From: Balanoglossus misakiensis
Taxonomy: Eukaryota > Hemichordata
Length of the DNA stretch: 64,000 nucleotides
Assembly: GCA_040954595.2 (NCBI GenBank)
Contig: CM082576.2
Coordinates: 15,872,001 to 15,936,000, forward strand
Direction: 5' to 3'
Shown piece after piece: positions 32,490-46,000 of the stretch. The position numbers and the translations under genes were made by a program. Under the pieces are notes generated by a model. It did no database searches. It was given only the letters and a program-made list of their open reading frames with translations, and had not been told where the DNA came from. The first letter of the stretch is position 1, and the number at the start of each line of letters is the position of its first letter.

Positions 32490-32598
32490 TCAGAACAGAA
32501 AGATCAAATGCACTTAATTTGGATACTTCTTTTTAGTTGCTGTCTGTCACATGGTATGCCTAATGCATAACACTGAACATGCGTGTCGGAGCGCACAG
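32490..32598 (+). repeat. Dispersed repeat, copy 2 (same as 818-922)
   Basis: It matches copy 1 from the AATTTGGATACTTCT region to the terminal GGAGCGCACAG. Here it overlaps the end of the minus-strand Mab-21 gene, supplying about 12 C-terminal codons and the stop codon of my model. Confidence 0.6.
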
Positions 32599-34473
32599 AT
32601 TCCTCATGTAGACATGAGGCCTTCTGCGGACTTCTCTGACACACTGGAGAGTTTTTTGGATGTCCTCTTCTGGGATGTGGCTTATCATGTTGTTCTCCGG
32701 CAGGAAGAAATTCGGCACGTTGCCCCGCTCCAGGAAATGTGTCAATAGATCAAAGAAACCAATGTATCGATCGCCGTAGTCGGTCCTTTGCCACTGGTCG
32801 GTCGGAGTGTGTTCGCACAGCCATAACATAGTCGTCTTCATGTGGTAGGACGAGAGTGTTTGAGGCTCCTGAAAGAGATTTTTGTGGCAAGGATATTTGT
32901 GTAACTTACATTTTGGTGATATCATCTTTTAGTTTAAACTTCATAAATCATCGACCAGTTGCTTACTGCATCATTATGATTTGCAAGGTATTAAGCCCAC
33001 AATGAAGACCAATGGCGATGACATCAAACTTTCACAAGGAACACTTACCTTGAGATGGGTTCGCCAAACTTTCTTCATTACGAGGTAGAACGTCCGCTGT
33101 GTTTCTGTGAAGGCGTGGGCTAGAGTCCTTTCTGCCAGAGAAAATGACAGTCGCCATTGCAGGCATTCGTCACCTTCTTTTCCGGGGTACGACTTTGGGA
33201 CGACATGGCATCCAGCGGCAGTGATAGCACGGACGACGTCGCTGGTTGGCCATTTGCGATCGCGTGTTACCCAATGCGAGGCGATGGACGGCCATTCCTT
33301 GCAGGCTAGTACCAAAGCACCATCGACTGTCTGTTCAAACTCAGCTGTTGTGGCGCTTGGTCCAACTGCAAGTGTAAAAAATAAATTGATAGAGATGTCA
33401 ACGTTTAGTCTCCAACCACTCTGAGCAGTTCCAAACTATGTGAATTCGAATGGTATTTGATCGCCTCCCCAGTAATATTGACATGACGATACCTTGTTCA
33501 GATGTTGCAGTGTAGTGCAAACTTAGTGTCTGGACAGGACCCTGCTGCACCAGTTCCACTCTGCCACGGAAGCCTCCGTGTTTTTCGTAATTTCTGTCGA
33601 TCTCTGCTTGGACGGCCGGAATTCGCGAGCGGACGTATTCTTCTTGGATTTTCAGTAGTTTGGATCTGGACAGATAGAGACGGGCGGGCCCACTTGCTTC
33701 GTCCGATTGGATGGCTACGCACAGTTCTTTGATGAATTCTTTGGAGTAGGCCTGTTTCTTGTCTGGTCGTACTTGCACGCGCACGTAGCCTGGTTGGGGA
33801 GTGCGTATCCATTGAAGTGGGGGAACGTCTCTTGACAGTTGAGATAGTCCTACTTGTTCAAGCTCGCTGATGAGTGATTCTAAACCGTCGGCCCTGTTAC
33901 AAGAGGCGGTCTGTCCACCACCATCTCTCGATTTATCGTTGCTCTCTCCATGGAAACCAATCACATCTCTGCCGTCTTCACCAACGGAACTCTCATCAGA
34001 GGTCACCGGAGCTTCGGATACCATGGATACGGGTATCATCAAATCCATCTCGTCATTCAGATATCGTTCAGTTCGTGCGCTATGATCCGTGATGGCAAAA
34101 CCCTCGCTGGTACTACCAGTCCACACATACTCGTCCACATTGGCCAGGTTGTTGAAGCAAGGCTTCAGGACATACTGAAAGATGCCTGCCAACCTACCAC
34201 TTAACTTGTTCGGCTCTCTTGGGGCAAAATTGCTACGCTCGTACATAGACAGAGCAAGGCCGTGCATGCTGACAGAATTCCCTACGTGAGATATTAATTC
34301 TCTCGACACGGGATCCATTCTCATCTGAGGGTTGCTTACCAACCGATTTGTAGCAAGTTGGTCGTTGATTGCATACAGTAAGTCTGCCTCGTTTGCACAC
34401 CCCGCAGTGATACGCTTCTCCACTCCAACCATTTGCTCCATCTGACCAAAAATCTTAGCTTGGAGTTGTACGG
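32560..34473 (-). CDS. Mab-21 / cGAS-like nucleotidyltransferase domain exons
   Basis: Exon 34473-33493 holds a nucleotidyltransferase start with WTGSTSEGF (about residues 753-761) and, ~20 residues later, DEMDLMIPV (acidic pair near 776-778). After a ~70-residue acidic/Ser-rich linker come LQWIRTPQPGYVRVQV and ARLYLSRSKL. Exon 33365-33049 holds the signature WVTRDRKWP, AAGCHVVPKSYPGKEGDE and WRLSFSLAERTL. The last exon holds LSSYHMKTTMLWLCEHTP and RGNVPNFFLPENNMISHIP. These are the landmark blocks of the Mab-21 family in correct order. The third metal-binding acid expected in a catalytic cGLR is not obvious, since GYVRVQV has no acid there, so enzymatic activity is uncertain. Confidence 0.85.
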
Positions 34474-36094
34474 CTGGTATCCCGATAAAATAATACACAA
34501 GTTAGTATACAAAACCGTCAGATCCTAACACCTTCAAAGTATCTTTTGTAGACAACATGCTGTATTTTGATTTTGTCAAACGTATCCGACTAATGTATCA
34601 GAAACAATAATGGGAGAAGTATCAATTATCATTTCTACTGGTGCTTCCGAACGGCAAATAACCAGAATGACAGACAAACATGACATGCTTTGTCTGACTG
34701 TAAACTACCTACCAGCGTGACCTGATCGAAAAATCTGTGTGTCTCCATGAGTTTCGTCAGTGAAATCCCGTCCCCAGGGTGATCTTTGTCGCTCGAATTG
34801 CTCTGTACCCTTCACTCCTGTCGTAAACTTGAAACTTTCTACAAATGTAAAGGATCATTTGCCTTAGCATATTCGAAAAGAAACAACACCAAAAATTGTT
34901 GACTGATGGACCTTTCCATTATAAGAAAGCAACTACTAAAGTCTTCGTTGTGCGTAAAGCTATGGTTTAACCTTTCGTGCTTCCCTCTTTTAGGCCCTCA
35001 TGAAAACAGCCAATGAAAAAGTGTGCGCATGGTGGACCATAACAGCAATGCTAAATTTTGCACGACGCTCTGTTGTAAGGAAGTCGTACAAACTGGTGTG
35101 TCATAAACCGATAACAAAGAAATGAGTTCGGCGCCTTAGAAATCGTTTCTAGAAGAAAGGGCACACAGGATAAAATTACCAATGGGTTCCAAGAGGCCCG
35201 CCCCTTCGTCGGACGAAATATTCTGCGGAAGCTCGATGTGTGAAGGCTCATCAACGATAGAAACTTGTATACATTTACCAGTAACAGCAACCAGGGGATA
35301 TACATCTGTGGGAGGAAAAAATGTTACTCGGTGAAATATTTCAATTGTCATGTTTAAAAGCCATACAGAACTAAATTTAAGTCATCAAAACAAAGGTAAT
35401 ATAATACCTTCTGGAATGTTGCGAAATCCCATCCCTTTAGACACACCATTATAGTAGTAATGGAGGGTCTTGTCTTGGAGTAGAACAATACCAACACGGT
35501 CGCCTTCCTTGATTTTATCCAGATCAAGGTCATAATGACCACCGTTGACTTTGAAATCTTTCAAGAACTCAGAATTCCTACACAATAAAGGAAATTATCT
35601 GTAACTATCCTAAAGTATTCCCATATTCAAAATATTTGGTTGCGTTACAACTACTTTCGAATGTATCCATTGTTGTAGTCTATGTTCTGTCTAACAAGAT
35701 GTTGGCGTGTTCTGTCAAGGGTAACGTGAACCTTGGCCATTATCATTGAAAGGTATCTACTGATTATTCTGTCCTTTGACTCAGGACTTGCAATGAATCC
35801 TGTACCCATTTTAAAAATTGCGTCAAGGACACTGTGGTCCCATTTGAGGATTATTCGGAAACAGTGACACACCAGAATAAAAATCACAGGTGACATTGCA
35901 AGCAGATATGATCTTACCATATGGAAATATGGAATGTAAAAAAATTAACAAGGAACATGCCCAATAAACTGTCATGTGTCGTGGCAGTCTTACAAGTGGT
36001 GCTAGAAAAAAATTGACCAAAAATTGTCTGTACAAACACATATGAGAAGCAACTTCTTTCAGTCAGCCCTGGAACAGACAGACACACACAGACA

Positions 36095-36166
<72 letters not shown>

Positions 36167-39100
36167 TACATACATACATACATACATACATACATACATA
36201 CATACATACATACATACATACATACATACATACATACATACATACATACATACATACATACATACATACATACATACATACATACATACATACATACATA
36301 CATACATACATACATACATACATACATACATACATACATACATACATACATACATACATACATACATACATACATACATACATACATACACACATCATCA
36401 TCATCATATGTGGATTTTGGCAAGAAACTGCATAAGTCACATAAAACATAATAGAGCTAACGGGGCTTTTCTGCCCACTGTGGTAACCAACACTTCCATT
36501 TGTATGGCACATTGAAACTATGAGTGAACGGACACCGATGCTCTACAAACTTCTCTGCCATGAGCGGGATTTTCACCTTGATGTCCATGAAATCAACAGT
36601 CCTCTGAGGCTGTAGCCATGACAACGGAAACTCATCATTCTCATCGGCAAACATCGTGATGACTTCCCTCCTCTTTGCTTGTCGTTCTGCTTCAGTCCCA
36701 TAGCTGTACTTTGGTTTCTTTTATTTTGATAGACACTCACATGTTGATATTTAAATTTTGTTGATTTTATTATATCTATGCAATACATCAAACGCAATAG
36801 TATTTCCAGTAGGACACTGATGTTGAAAATTTGAAATTTAAACAAAACTAAAACAACTTTAAAAAGAATTAATATACATAAAAGTGCTTCCAAGTTAATA
36901 CAGAGAGTGTCAGAATATTCATACCAAACTTGATTGGTTGATACAGATTTTTGTGTGAATATTTCTAGGAAAATACAGCTTTTCCGCTCGAATTTGAAAA
37001 AAAAGAAAACTGTGTTACATAGAGTAGAAATGGAACTATAATTTTCAATGTTTACATTTTTTTGAAAATTAAAATTGTCACTTTGGTACACTATTTATAT
37101 GGCTTATGCATTCGAAGGTGAAAGACCAGAGTCCATCTTCTCTCTAACGTCAACAGTTGCGGATTTTGCTTCTTTGACATCAGCCACTGGGACAGTTGTT
37201 TGTAAAGATTGTTTGTTAATACAGAGAGTCTTATGGACACTTATTTACTGCGCTAATACATTTACACAGTCGTTTCCATAGTCAACGACCAGAACCTTAC
37301 AAAGTGGTTCATCATCCGTTACACAGATACCATGGGGTTGATTGAGTCCATCATCATCACTGTCAACACGACAGACAAATTTCCCCCCAGATTCATATTT
37401 GACAATTCTGTTATTGCCGCTATCTGAGACATACACATAGCCGTGTTTATCCACAGCCACTCCGCGTGGGGAACTCAGCTGACCATCTCCACGTCCTTCG
37501 GATCCGAATGTATACAGGAAGTGACCATCACCATCGAACACTTGAATTCGATGGTTTGTGGTATCTGATACATAGACATTGCCTTTGTCGTCCATGCAGA
37601 CAAACCATGGGCAGATAAACTCACCCTCCTCACTTCCCTCTCTCCCAAATGATTTGATATGATTTCCATACTGGTCGTAGATGTGAATACAGTGTGCACT
37701 GTTATCCACAACACAAACCCTCCCATTGACAGGACTTATGCCAATACCGATCGGCCATTTAATCTTTCCCTTCCCAAAACACCTGATCAGTTTGCCATTC
37801 TCGTCACAGACAATTACCTGCTTATTTCCTTCATCTGTTGTGAAAACATTTCCATCTACTGACACAGCTGCATCGTTTGGTTTAAACGCGTTACTCAAAT
37901 TTCTAAATCGGAATATTTTCTGCTGTTTTCCACCCACACTGAAAGATTGCAATCTACGATTACCAAAGTCAGAAACTAACGCATCTCCTGTTTTTGTGAG
38001 GGTTACCCCATATGGATACTTCAGCTGCCCAGCTCCTGAACCCTTCTCCCCAAATTTACACACCAACCCCTTCTTATGAATAACTTTAAATCTAACCGGT
38101 GAACCCCGTACTACTTTCTTACGTACCGACACTGACAGTTCACGTTCGCCTTCCGTGTTTGCACGAGTTTTTAAACTCAGAGTCCCGTCGTTATTATCGC
38201 TGACTTCCACTTTTTCTCCTGATGTCAAGGCAGCCTCAACTTCTCCAATATTTGTCTTAACCGGTGACGTCATTGTAACGCAGATTTCTTCGTCTATTCT
38301 TGTGAAGTCTGGAGCATCAAGTATTCCATAAGGAACTGTAATCTCTATCGCTCCTACCTTCTTCTCCGTACAGAAATCATCACACGGTTGGAACTTCAGG
38401 TAGTCGCTCTCCATCGGTTCGGTTTCTGTCTCCAATTTCAGCAATTCTGTCATCTGACTGCTTATCCCTTTCTTTGCCGTCATCAACTGCGTAGCGTTGC
38501 CATGGTGAAGCAGTTTCTCGGCGTATTCTCTCGCGTGCGACAGATCATTATGGCAAACTTCCATTTCTTTCAGCTGCGCGTTTAAATTCAATTTTCGCCT
38601 GTCGTATTCGTCTTTCAGTTCTTTCAGAAGTTTGTCGCCGTTTTCTTGTATCAGACGAGTGAGTTCTTCGATTGTTTTACGGATGTGTTCTCTCAGTTTG
38701 TCGTCATCTCTCCTGAAGCTCTCGTCTAAGGATGTCGATACTTGGGTAACAGCTATCGTGCTCTCACTGACTTGAGTTTCTTTCGTTTTCACTTTGTCAA
38801 TGGTCGTTAGCAAATCTTCGGCGTAGGCTTCGGCTGCCTGTTTCACACAACGGTACTGGTGATCGGGTTTGCAATGATCCAACGCCGTGCACTTCAGACA
38901 GATCGCCTTGCCGCACGTATCGCAGTAGAATTCGATCTTGTAGTCTGGATGTTTGCTGCAGTAGATCGGTGGCTGAACGGAGGCGGGGTCGACCGACTTG
39001 GCGCTGTTGTATTCGACCACTGAAACGAGCCGGTGCAGTTTCGTCAACGGGACTTTTACGTGTCCCCTGGAACAAGCATCACACATTTCGAGAGAACACT

Positions 39101-39731
39101 CGACACAGTGCATGGTCCGAACGCCCTGCTCGCACAGTTCACACTTCATCGTTGACGTCGAAGTGTCTCGTTTATTGAGCAGTTCAACCAAATCGTTCAG
39201 AAAACCGCTGGTGTCGAAGCCGGACACGCCATTACCAGGAAGCTCGTGGGACCGCCGACATATTGGACAGTTTACAGCACCATGAGTTTTCTCTGCCAGC
39301 TTACCCAGACACGGCGCGCAGAAAGTGTGTAGACACGGTAGAATTTTCGCATTCTTGTACCTCTCTAAACAGACAGTACAGAGGAGGAAATTCTCGTCGA
39401 TTTCCGTTGCAACCCCGGAATCCTTGGCAGCCATAATTGCGCTGTTCGTTGATCGTCTGTTTACCGGACTCGTGACCTGGCTAGTTATCATCACATGACC
39501 AAATTCTACGAATTCATTGTGTGACAATGGATTTCTACGAAGTGGGCAATGGTGCATTGTGGGGCTTAGACATTAAGACATTTCTGATTCGTGAGCCGTT
39601 GTCCTCAGGTGAACTTTTAAATGACCCGACTTGACCTTATGATTTCCATAACTGTGCATGTACGTTGTATCTCATCTTTCCATTCCTATAAGGCCTAAAT
39701 GTCGAAATGTCACGTGTAGGACACACACACA

Positions 39732-39796
<65 letters not shown>

Positions 39797-42700
39797 ACCT
39801 GCCACCGGTAATTAAAAATTTAATAGCTGGTGGTCTCTGTAACAGCCAGCCTATTAAAGTTATGTAAACATGTCTTAGTTCGGGGTAACAACTCCTTGTA
39901 AATAGTAACTTTAAAAACAACTGGTTTAGGAGAAGATTTGCAAACCAAAAACAAAGAAACTTTCAAATAAAACTCGCTAAATATTGAATATTTCTGATCT
40001 GATATCAGAATTGAATAAAAGTTGCACATATACATGACTTGTATGTGTTATGAAATTATATCCTAAATTTCAAAGCAATCAGAGAAAACACAAATTTCAA
40101 AGCAATCGAACAAGCAGTTTCACAGAAAATATTTGTTCAAAAGTGGCAAAAACACAAATATGCAAATATCACCAAAATTGTACAATATCTTACTTCAATC
40201 ACTACAAGGAACATGCTGCCAAAGAGCAATGCAATATGACATGCGGTTTCAGAGAAAACAATTTTTGACAAAAATTGCCAAAGTTTCCTCGATGACACAT
40301 GTATGCAAATATCACATTTTTTACAACATATTACTTAGGTTACCCCTACGAACATGCCTACCAAATTGCAAGGCAATCTGGCATGCGCGTTTAAAGAAGA
40401 AGAAAAGTTGACCAAAAGTGGCAAATATTGCTCAAAATTATAAATATGCAAATTTTGCAGCAATATGGTTACTCAGACAACCATTAGGAAGCTTCATACT
40501 AAATTTCAAAGAAGTAAGCCCATCACTTTCAGAAATGAAGACTCTTTACCAATGACATGGAAAAATACAAAAAAATGCATAACAAATAGGTAATCGATAT
40601 TATTAGCTCAAAACATACACGACTGTATGAGGTTGACATAAGGTACATGCATACCAATTTTCAAATCAATATGACCAGTGGTTGTCGAGTTTTTGAGTTT
40701 TGACCAATTTCACATTTTCCCAGCTAATGTGCATATTTTTGGCAATGACAACTTCATTTGAACAAACTCCCATCTACAGCTCTACCTGCATCTACACACC
40801 AAATATCGAGGTCATACGCGCAGCGGTTTTCAAGTTTTTGATGTGGACGGACATACAGACATACATCCATACATCCATCCATACATACATACATACATAC
40901 ATACATACATACATACATACATACATACATACATACATACATACATACATACATACATACATACAGACGCAACCGATCCCATAAGGTCCCATGGTACATA
41001 CCAATGGGACCAAACAAGTGTTCTCTATATTTATCATACGAATACGTTGTGGTGTTAACGTACCTAAGAAACCAAAATCCAGCTCCTTCCCCATCACCTT
41101 GACCGTGGTATGAAACGTCATCAGGAAATTCTTTGTACATGGTGACACCTGAAGAGAGTATTAAGGAATACTAAGTTTATAGAAAGTCCTTTTAATAAAA
41201 AAAAGGCACTGAGAGATATACAGGATCCACATTCGTAGAAAATTAGAACCATTCAGAGACACAGAGTAAACTCGTAGGGGACAAGAATTAAGAATCTATA
41301 AGTACGTAAATTGGTTGACTGGTTACATACCAAATTCTAGAGAATCTGCCACCCTTTCAGTATCCATTTTGTCAATATGTATTTCGAAAAGTTGATTTGT
41401 TGCGAGAGGTTTGTCTGTGATGAATACTGCTTTGTTGTCAGCCCACAGGTATTCCCAATCTTGTCTGTACGCTACACGCCCGTCATTCTTGACCCTGGCA
41501 CGTTTGCCTGCTGGAATAAACCGCATCCCTTGGTACCCCGTGCCTTCCTGTTAACAAACAACACCATTTGCAACGTTAAAGCGACAAAGTCTCTCAGTCT
41601 CTCGCTGCCCCTTTTCCATTAATTATATTTGATACAAGACACCATTTATGTTACTCTACATGTGGATATATAGTGACTGAACGTTCGACCACACACAACT
41701 ACCATCACGTTTGTAGGATATGAGAGTTAAAATCACGCCAAAAATGAATAAATGGTAGAGACTGATTATTCATTTTTCGCGAGTTTTAACTCCCATGTCT
41801 GCAAGTGGGATGGAAGTTGTGTATGGTTGAACGTTGATTCACTATATATCCACATGTAGAATAACATAAACGGTGTCTTGTATCAAACATAATTAATGGA
41901 AACGGCAGCGAGAGAGAGAGAGACTTTGCCCATTTAACACCAAGAATTAGTTTAAATTGACTGATGGACAGTAAGTATTTATTGATGCTAGAGTTAAATA
42001 ATAACACATGTTAGCGAGGGCAATATCATGCGGCGAGGGCATCATCAATATTATGGTCAGAGATCACCAGCCCGAGGGCAGACCAAAGATCATGATATTG
42101 CCCGAGCATGACATGTGTTATTAATTTTATTATACCGAACATTTGACCATACACAGCATAGAGGGTTACGTCCATTTCCAACGATGCAGGTTGCAGTGAA
42201 CTAAAATATCTCGCTGTACAGTGTACCGACTTTGGTGTATTTACTGTCCGTTTGCGGTAAAATATCGTCAAGTTGAACAGAATACAGAGTGAGGTGTAAT
42301 AATTTCTTTTAGTGACGTTTGGGAAGACACTTACAGGCTTAGGTGTGACTTCCTCGACATTGCTTGACGGTTTCCCGTCTACTGAATTTTCAATCTTCGG
42401 AGGCCAGTGACGTTTAGGTTTCTCAGCGTCCGGGCTGACCTTAGGAAGTCCCATTAATTCAAGATTCGCATTTGCCACGGCCTGCACCTTTTAGTGAGTG
42501 AGTGAGTGAGAGAGAGAGACAGGAGATGAGAGGGGGGATAGACAGACAGGGGAGGGTGCATCATTACGAAAAGCACTGCTGAAAATGTAGTACTGACAAA
42601 AGTGGCATGGACAGCTTATTAATTACGTCAGGTATTGTCTCGAGAAAGCACATAACGACTTGTGTCATAATCTTTAAAGATGTCATTACCAATGTCATAA

Positions 42701-43034
42701 ATGAACTACCTTATCCTTCAGGTTTTGGCAGTGTTGCTGACAAATATTCAACAAAAACTTCACGAGCCCAGCATCACCCGCAGCAGATGCGAATACGAGA
42801 CTTGCGTCTGTGCAGTTCATAAAGACGTTATTCAAAGCTCCTAAGCCTTCCCATCGTTCCTTGTCCATATACGCACCGTCTTCTCCGTTACCATAAAAAT
42901 CCAGGGCTCGGTTCATCAGAGTGTCTGGAGAGAATTGTAAATAAACTGTGTTACATCTCGAATCGCACCAAATTTCGCAATTTATCTATTTATCAATTTA
43001 TCTGTCTGTCTGTTTGCCTATCTGTCTGTCTGTA

Positions 43035-43065
<31 letters not shown>

Positions 43066-46000
43066 ATGTATGTATGTATGTATGTATGTATGTATGTATG
43101 TATGTATGTATGTATGTATGTATGTATGTATGTATGTATGTATGTATGTATGTATGTATGTATGTATGTATGTATGTATGTATGTATGTATGTATGTATG
43201 TATGTATATGTATGTATGTATGTACGTATCTATTGGCTAAGCCTATAGATAGCACGTTGTCACTTACATCATCCGACGTGTATAATATTTACTAAAACCA
43301 GTAATATTAGCAGCATGCCTGCGTTATATTAAAATGTCATCACACAGAAATACTAACCTAAACCACCATCTGTGTCCGATATTCGTTCAGCAATAGCGGC
43401 CCTGTCTTTTCTATTGGTGTCGCAAAGTGCCTTAGAAACAGCCACAATGACATCTTTGGCCTCATCTGGTTTCATTTCTCCGAGACTAGAAACTAGACTA
43501 TCGACAAACGCGCAGGTTTCTGCCACGCTTTGATCACAACCGGCTGCAAAGGTGTCAGATGTAAGGAGGATATATGAAGAGAATTACAGCAGAGACGATG
43601 AGTGCATAAGCTTGTAAGGACTATACAATATTAATCTAAAATCGTGTTTCTGACAAACAGAGATCCCCAGTGAAACGAGACTGGAAGATCTCTCGTATGA
43701 TTCGCTAATGGAGATTGCCTCAATCGATGACGTATTTCCGACCCTAATGGGTTAACTGTCTTTACAACCTTTATGTGGTCGGGATGATTTTTTGTTATAA
43801 CTCACTACTCCCAGATCGTTCGTCCGAAGCTTTGTTTTCTTTTGACGTCTGGTCATCATCTTTGCTGTAGAGATCGAATTTGTTCAGCAGACGACGAACA
43901 GCATCATGGTCCGGTCCTTCGCATCGCTCCAACACGTCAAACAAGACAGGCACTGCATGCGTCATTACCTTATTCATGTGACAATAGAGAGATTTCAATG
44001 CCAAATTATGAACCAGAATGAAAGTTATCAAGTTATTGTGTCACGATTGAGTTTTAACGATCATAGATCTTGTTTATGATTAAGTAAGAAGTCATTCACT
44101 TGTATGGTTTTAGTCCAGTATTGACATAGGTACTTGACCCAGAGTAAACAAGATTGTGTAATTGATACATGTCAGAAGGAGATAGAGATATCACGCGCTA
44201 AGTTCATGTTTAAGAAATATTAAGATGACGTGTTCCTTTTATGACTTAATACTTGACTAACGTATTAATAAGGTGTGGTGAAATTTGAGATCACACGTTT
44301 ATAACGGGAGATCCGTGATGGGAGTCAACGAGCATGGATCGAGTCGTGTAATTCTTACGTGTGACCAGTAATAAACCAGAACTTTGTGTTACTCGGAAAA
44401 CTTGTTGCAAGTCTCTGTCTACGAAAGGTTTACGACCTGCCGGGTACCTCTCTCGGACTTTATGAATATGTTGGGTGGAGAAGGAGATGGAGAGAATTTA
44501 CGCCGTCACCCTTCGGACGTGGCTGATTCCCCACAGAAGCCCCGATGAGGTGAGCGTCGGAAGGACGGCGGGCGGGCGTAATAATAACACATGGTGTTAG
44601 AATCCGGGTAGGCAGAGATGTTGCAACTGATTCCTGAACCGAGAAAGAAGAGAAAAAGCTGGCGAAACTGACGATTCAATGGTCTGCTTCAGAAGGAAAC
44701 GAGAACAGAAAAAAGGTTGGTGCTGACTGTTGACTGCATGGAATGCGTGGACGGGTTTTCAACGATGGATCTGTTGTTTGATCAGAGGGGCGTCGTATCC
44801 AGAAGCATGTAGTTGAAGCAGTTCGGGCGACGAAGAAAAGAGGTCTCGTGGAATGAAGAAGGGAAGACTCTTGAATCGTCTGCTATCGCAAAAGAACTGT
44901 GATAGAATGACATTGAACTGAATAATCAGCCTTTTTAATATATAGTTTGGGAGATTTGATCATTGAAATATTGCGTGATCGTATTTTCTTTGTCTACTCT
45001 GATGACGTGAGTTAGTAGACGTGAGTTGACTGACCGTTATTTAACCGCTTTTGATTTGATATTGTTTTCCGCCAAGTTTTTGCCTTGTTTTCGACATTGT
45101 AATTGTGTATTCTTTTGTTGAAGTGATGCCGTGAAGTGTAGTGAAGTTTACTAGTAATAGGTTTTTGAGGAGTTGTTGAAGTTTTTGTGATGACCGCAAG
45201 AGAGACGGTCTGGTGATGAAGTCGTGATGTTTTAATGACCGCAAGGGAGACGGTCTGGCGTATGAAAATGGCCCTTTGAGTTGGCATGTGAGTTCATACG
45301 AGGGACAAGAGAGAAGACCCAGAGTGTAGTTGAAGTTAAGCGTGATTTAATTGTAGTCTTACGCATCCTTTCACATAAGAATTCGTTTCCATTGTCGTGG
45401 TTATTTTTGAACGTGACAGTATGATGGAGTGTATTATGTTTGTACACAAGAACTATCAGACTTGATTTTTTTTACGCGGTTATTGACTGTTGAATTTTGC
45501 ACTGGAAAAGAGACACTCTTTGACGAGAAGTCAGAACAGTGAAGTCGTTTTGAATTTTGACATTGAAAAGTTTCATGCGATTTTCTTTAATTTGTTTGAA
45601 CAGGCTGTGATATTTTAAAGGTGATTATTGAGTTTGATTTTGACGTAGTGTATTTAAAACCGATAGCGCAGACCTGGTTTTCGTTTTCATTCTTTCTTTG
45701 ATCGAACGTGGAAGTTCGATTATTGGAAAAGTGGGAAGTGTCACGATTGAGTTTTAACGATCATAGATCTTGTTTATGATTAAGTAAGAAGTCATTCACT
45801 TGTATGGTTTTAGTCCAGTATTGACATAGGTACTTGACCCAGAGTAAACAAGATTGTGTAATTGATACATGTCAGAAGGAGATAGAGATATCACGCGCTA
45901 AGTTCATGTTTAAGAAATATTAAGATGACGTGTTCCTTTTATGACTTAATACTTGACTAATGAATTAATAAGGTGTGGTGAAATTTGAGATCACACGTTT

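Noticed and set aside
35651-35920. Minus-strand frame of 89 codons beside the NHR exon
   Set aside because: No recognisable motif, no splice phase that joins it to the neighbouring exons, and part of it (around 35821) matches sequence near 53565, so it is probably repeat-derived.
35914-36515. Open frames of YVCM / HTYI repeats on both strands
   Set aside because: Pure CATA/CA microsatellite translated in several frames; the same applies at 40754-41148 and 42948-43295.
45012-45447. Minus-strand frames inside the LTR element
   Set aside because: Internal sequence of a non-autonomous element. Short, no gag or pol motifs.
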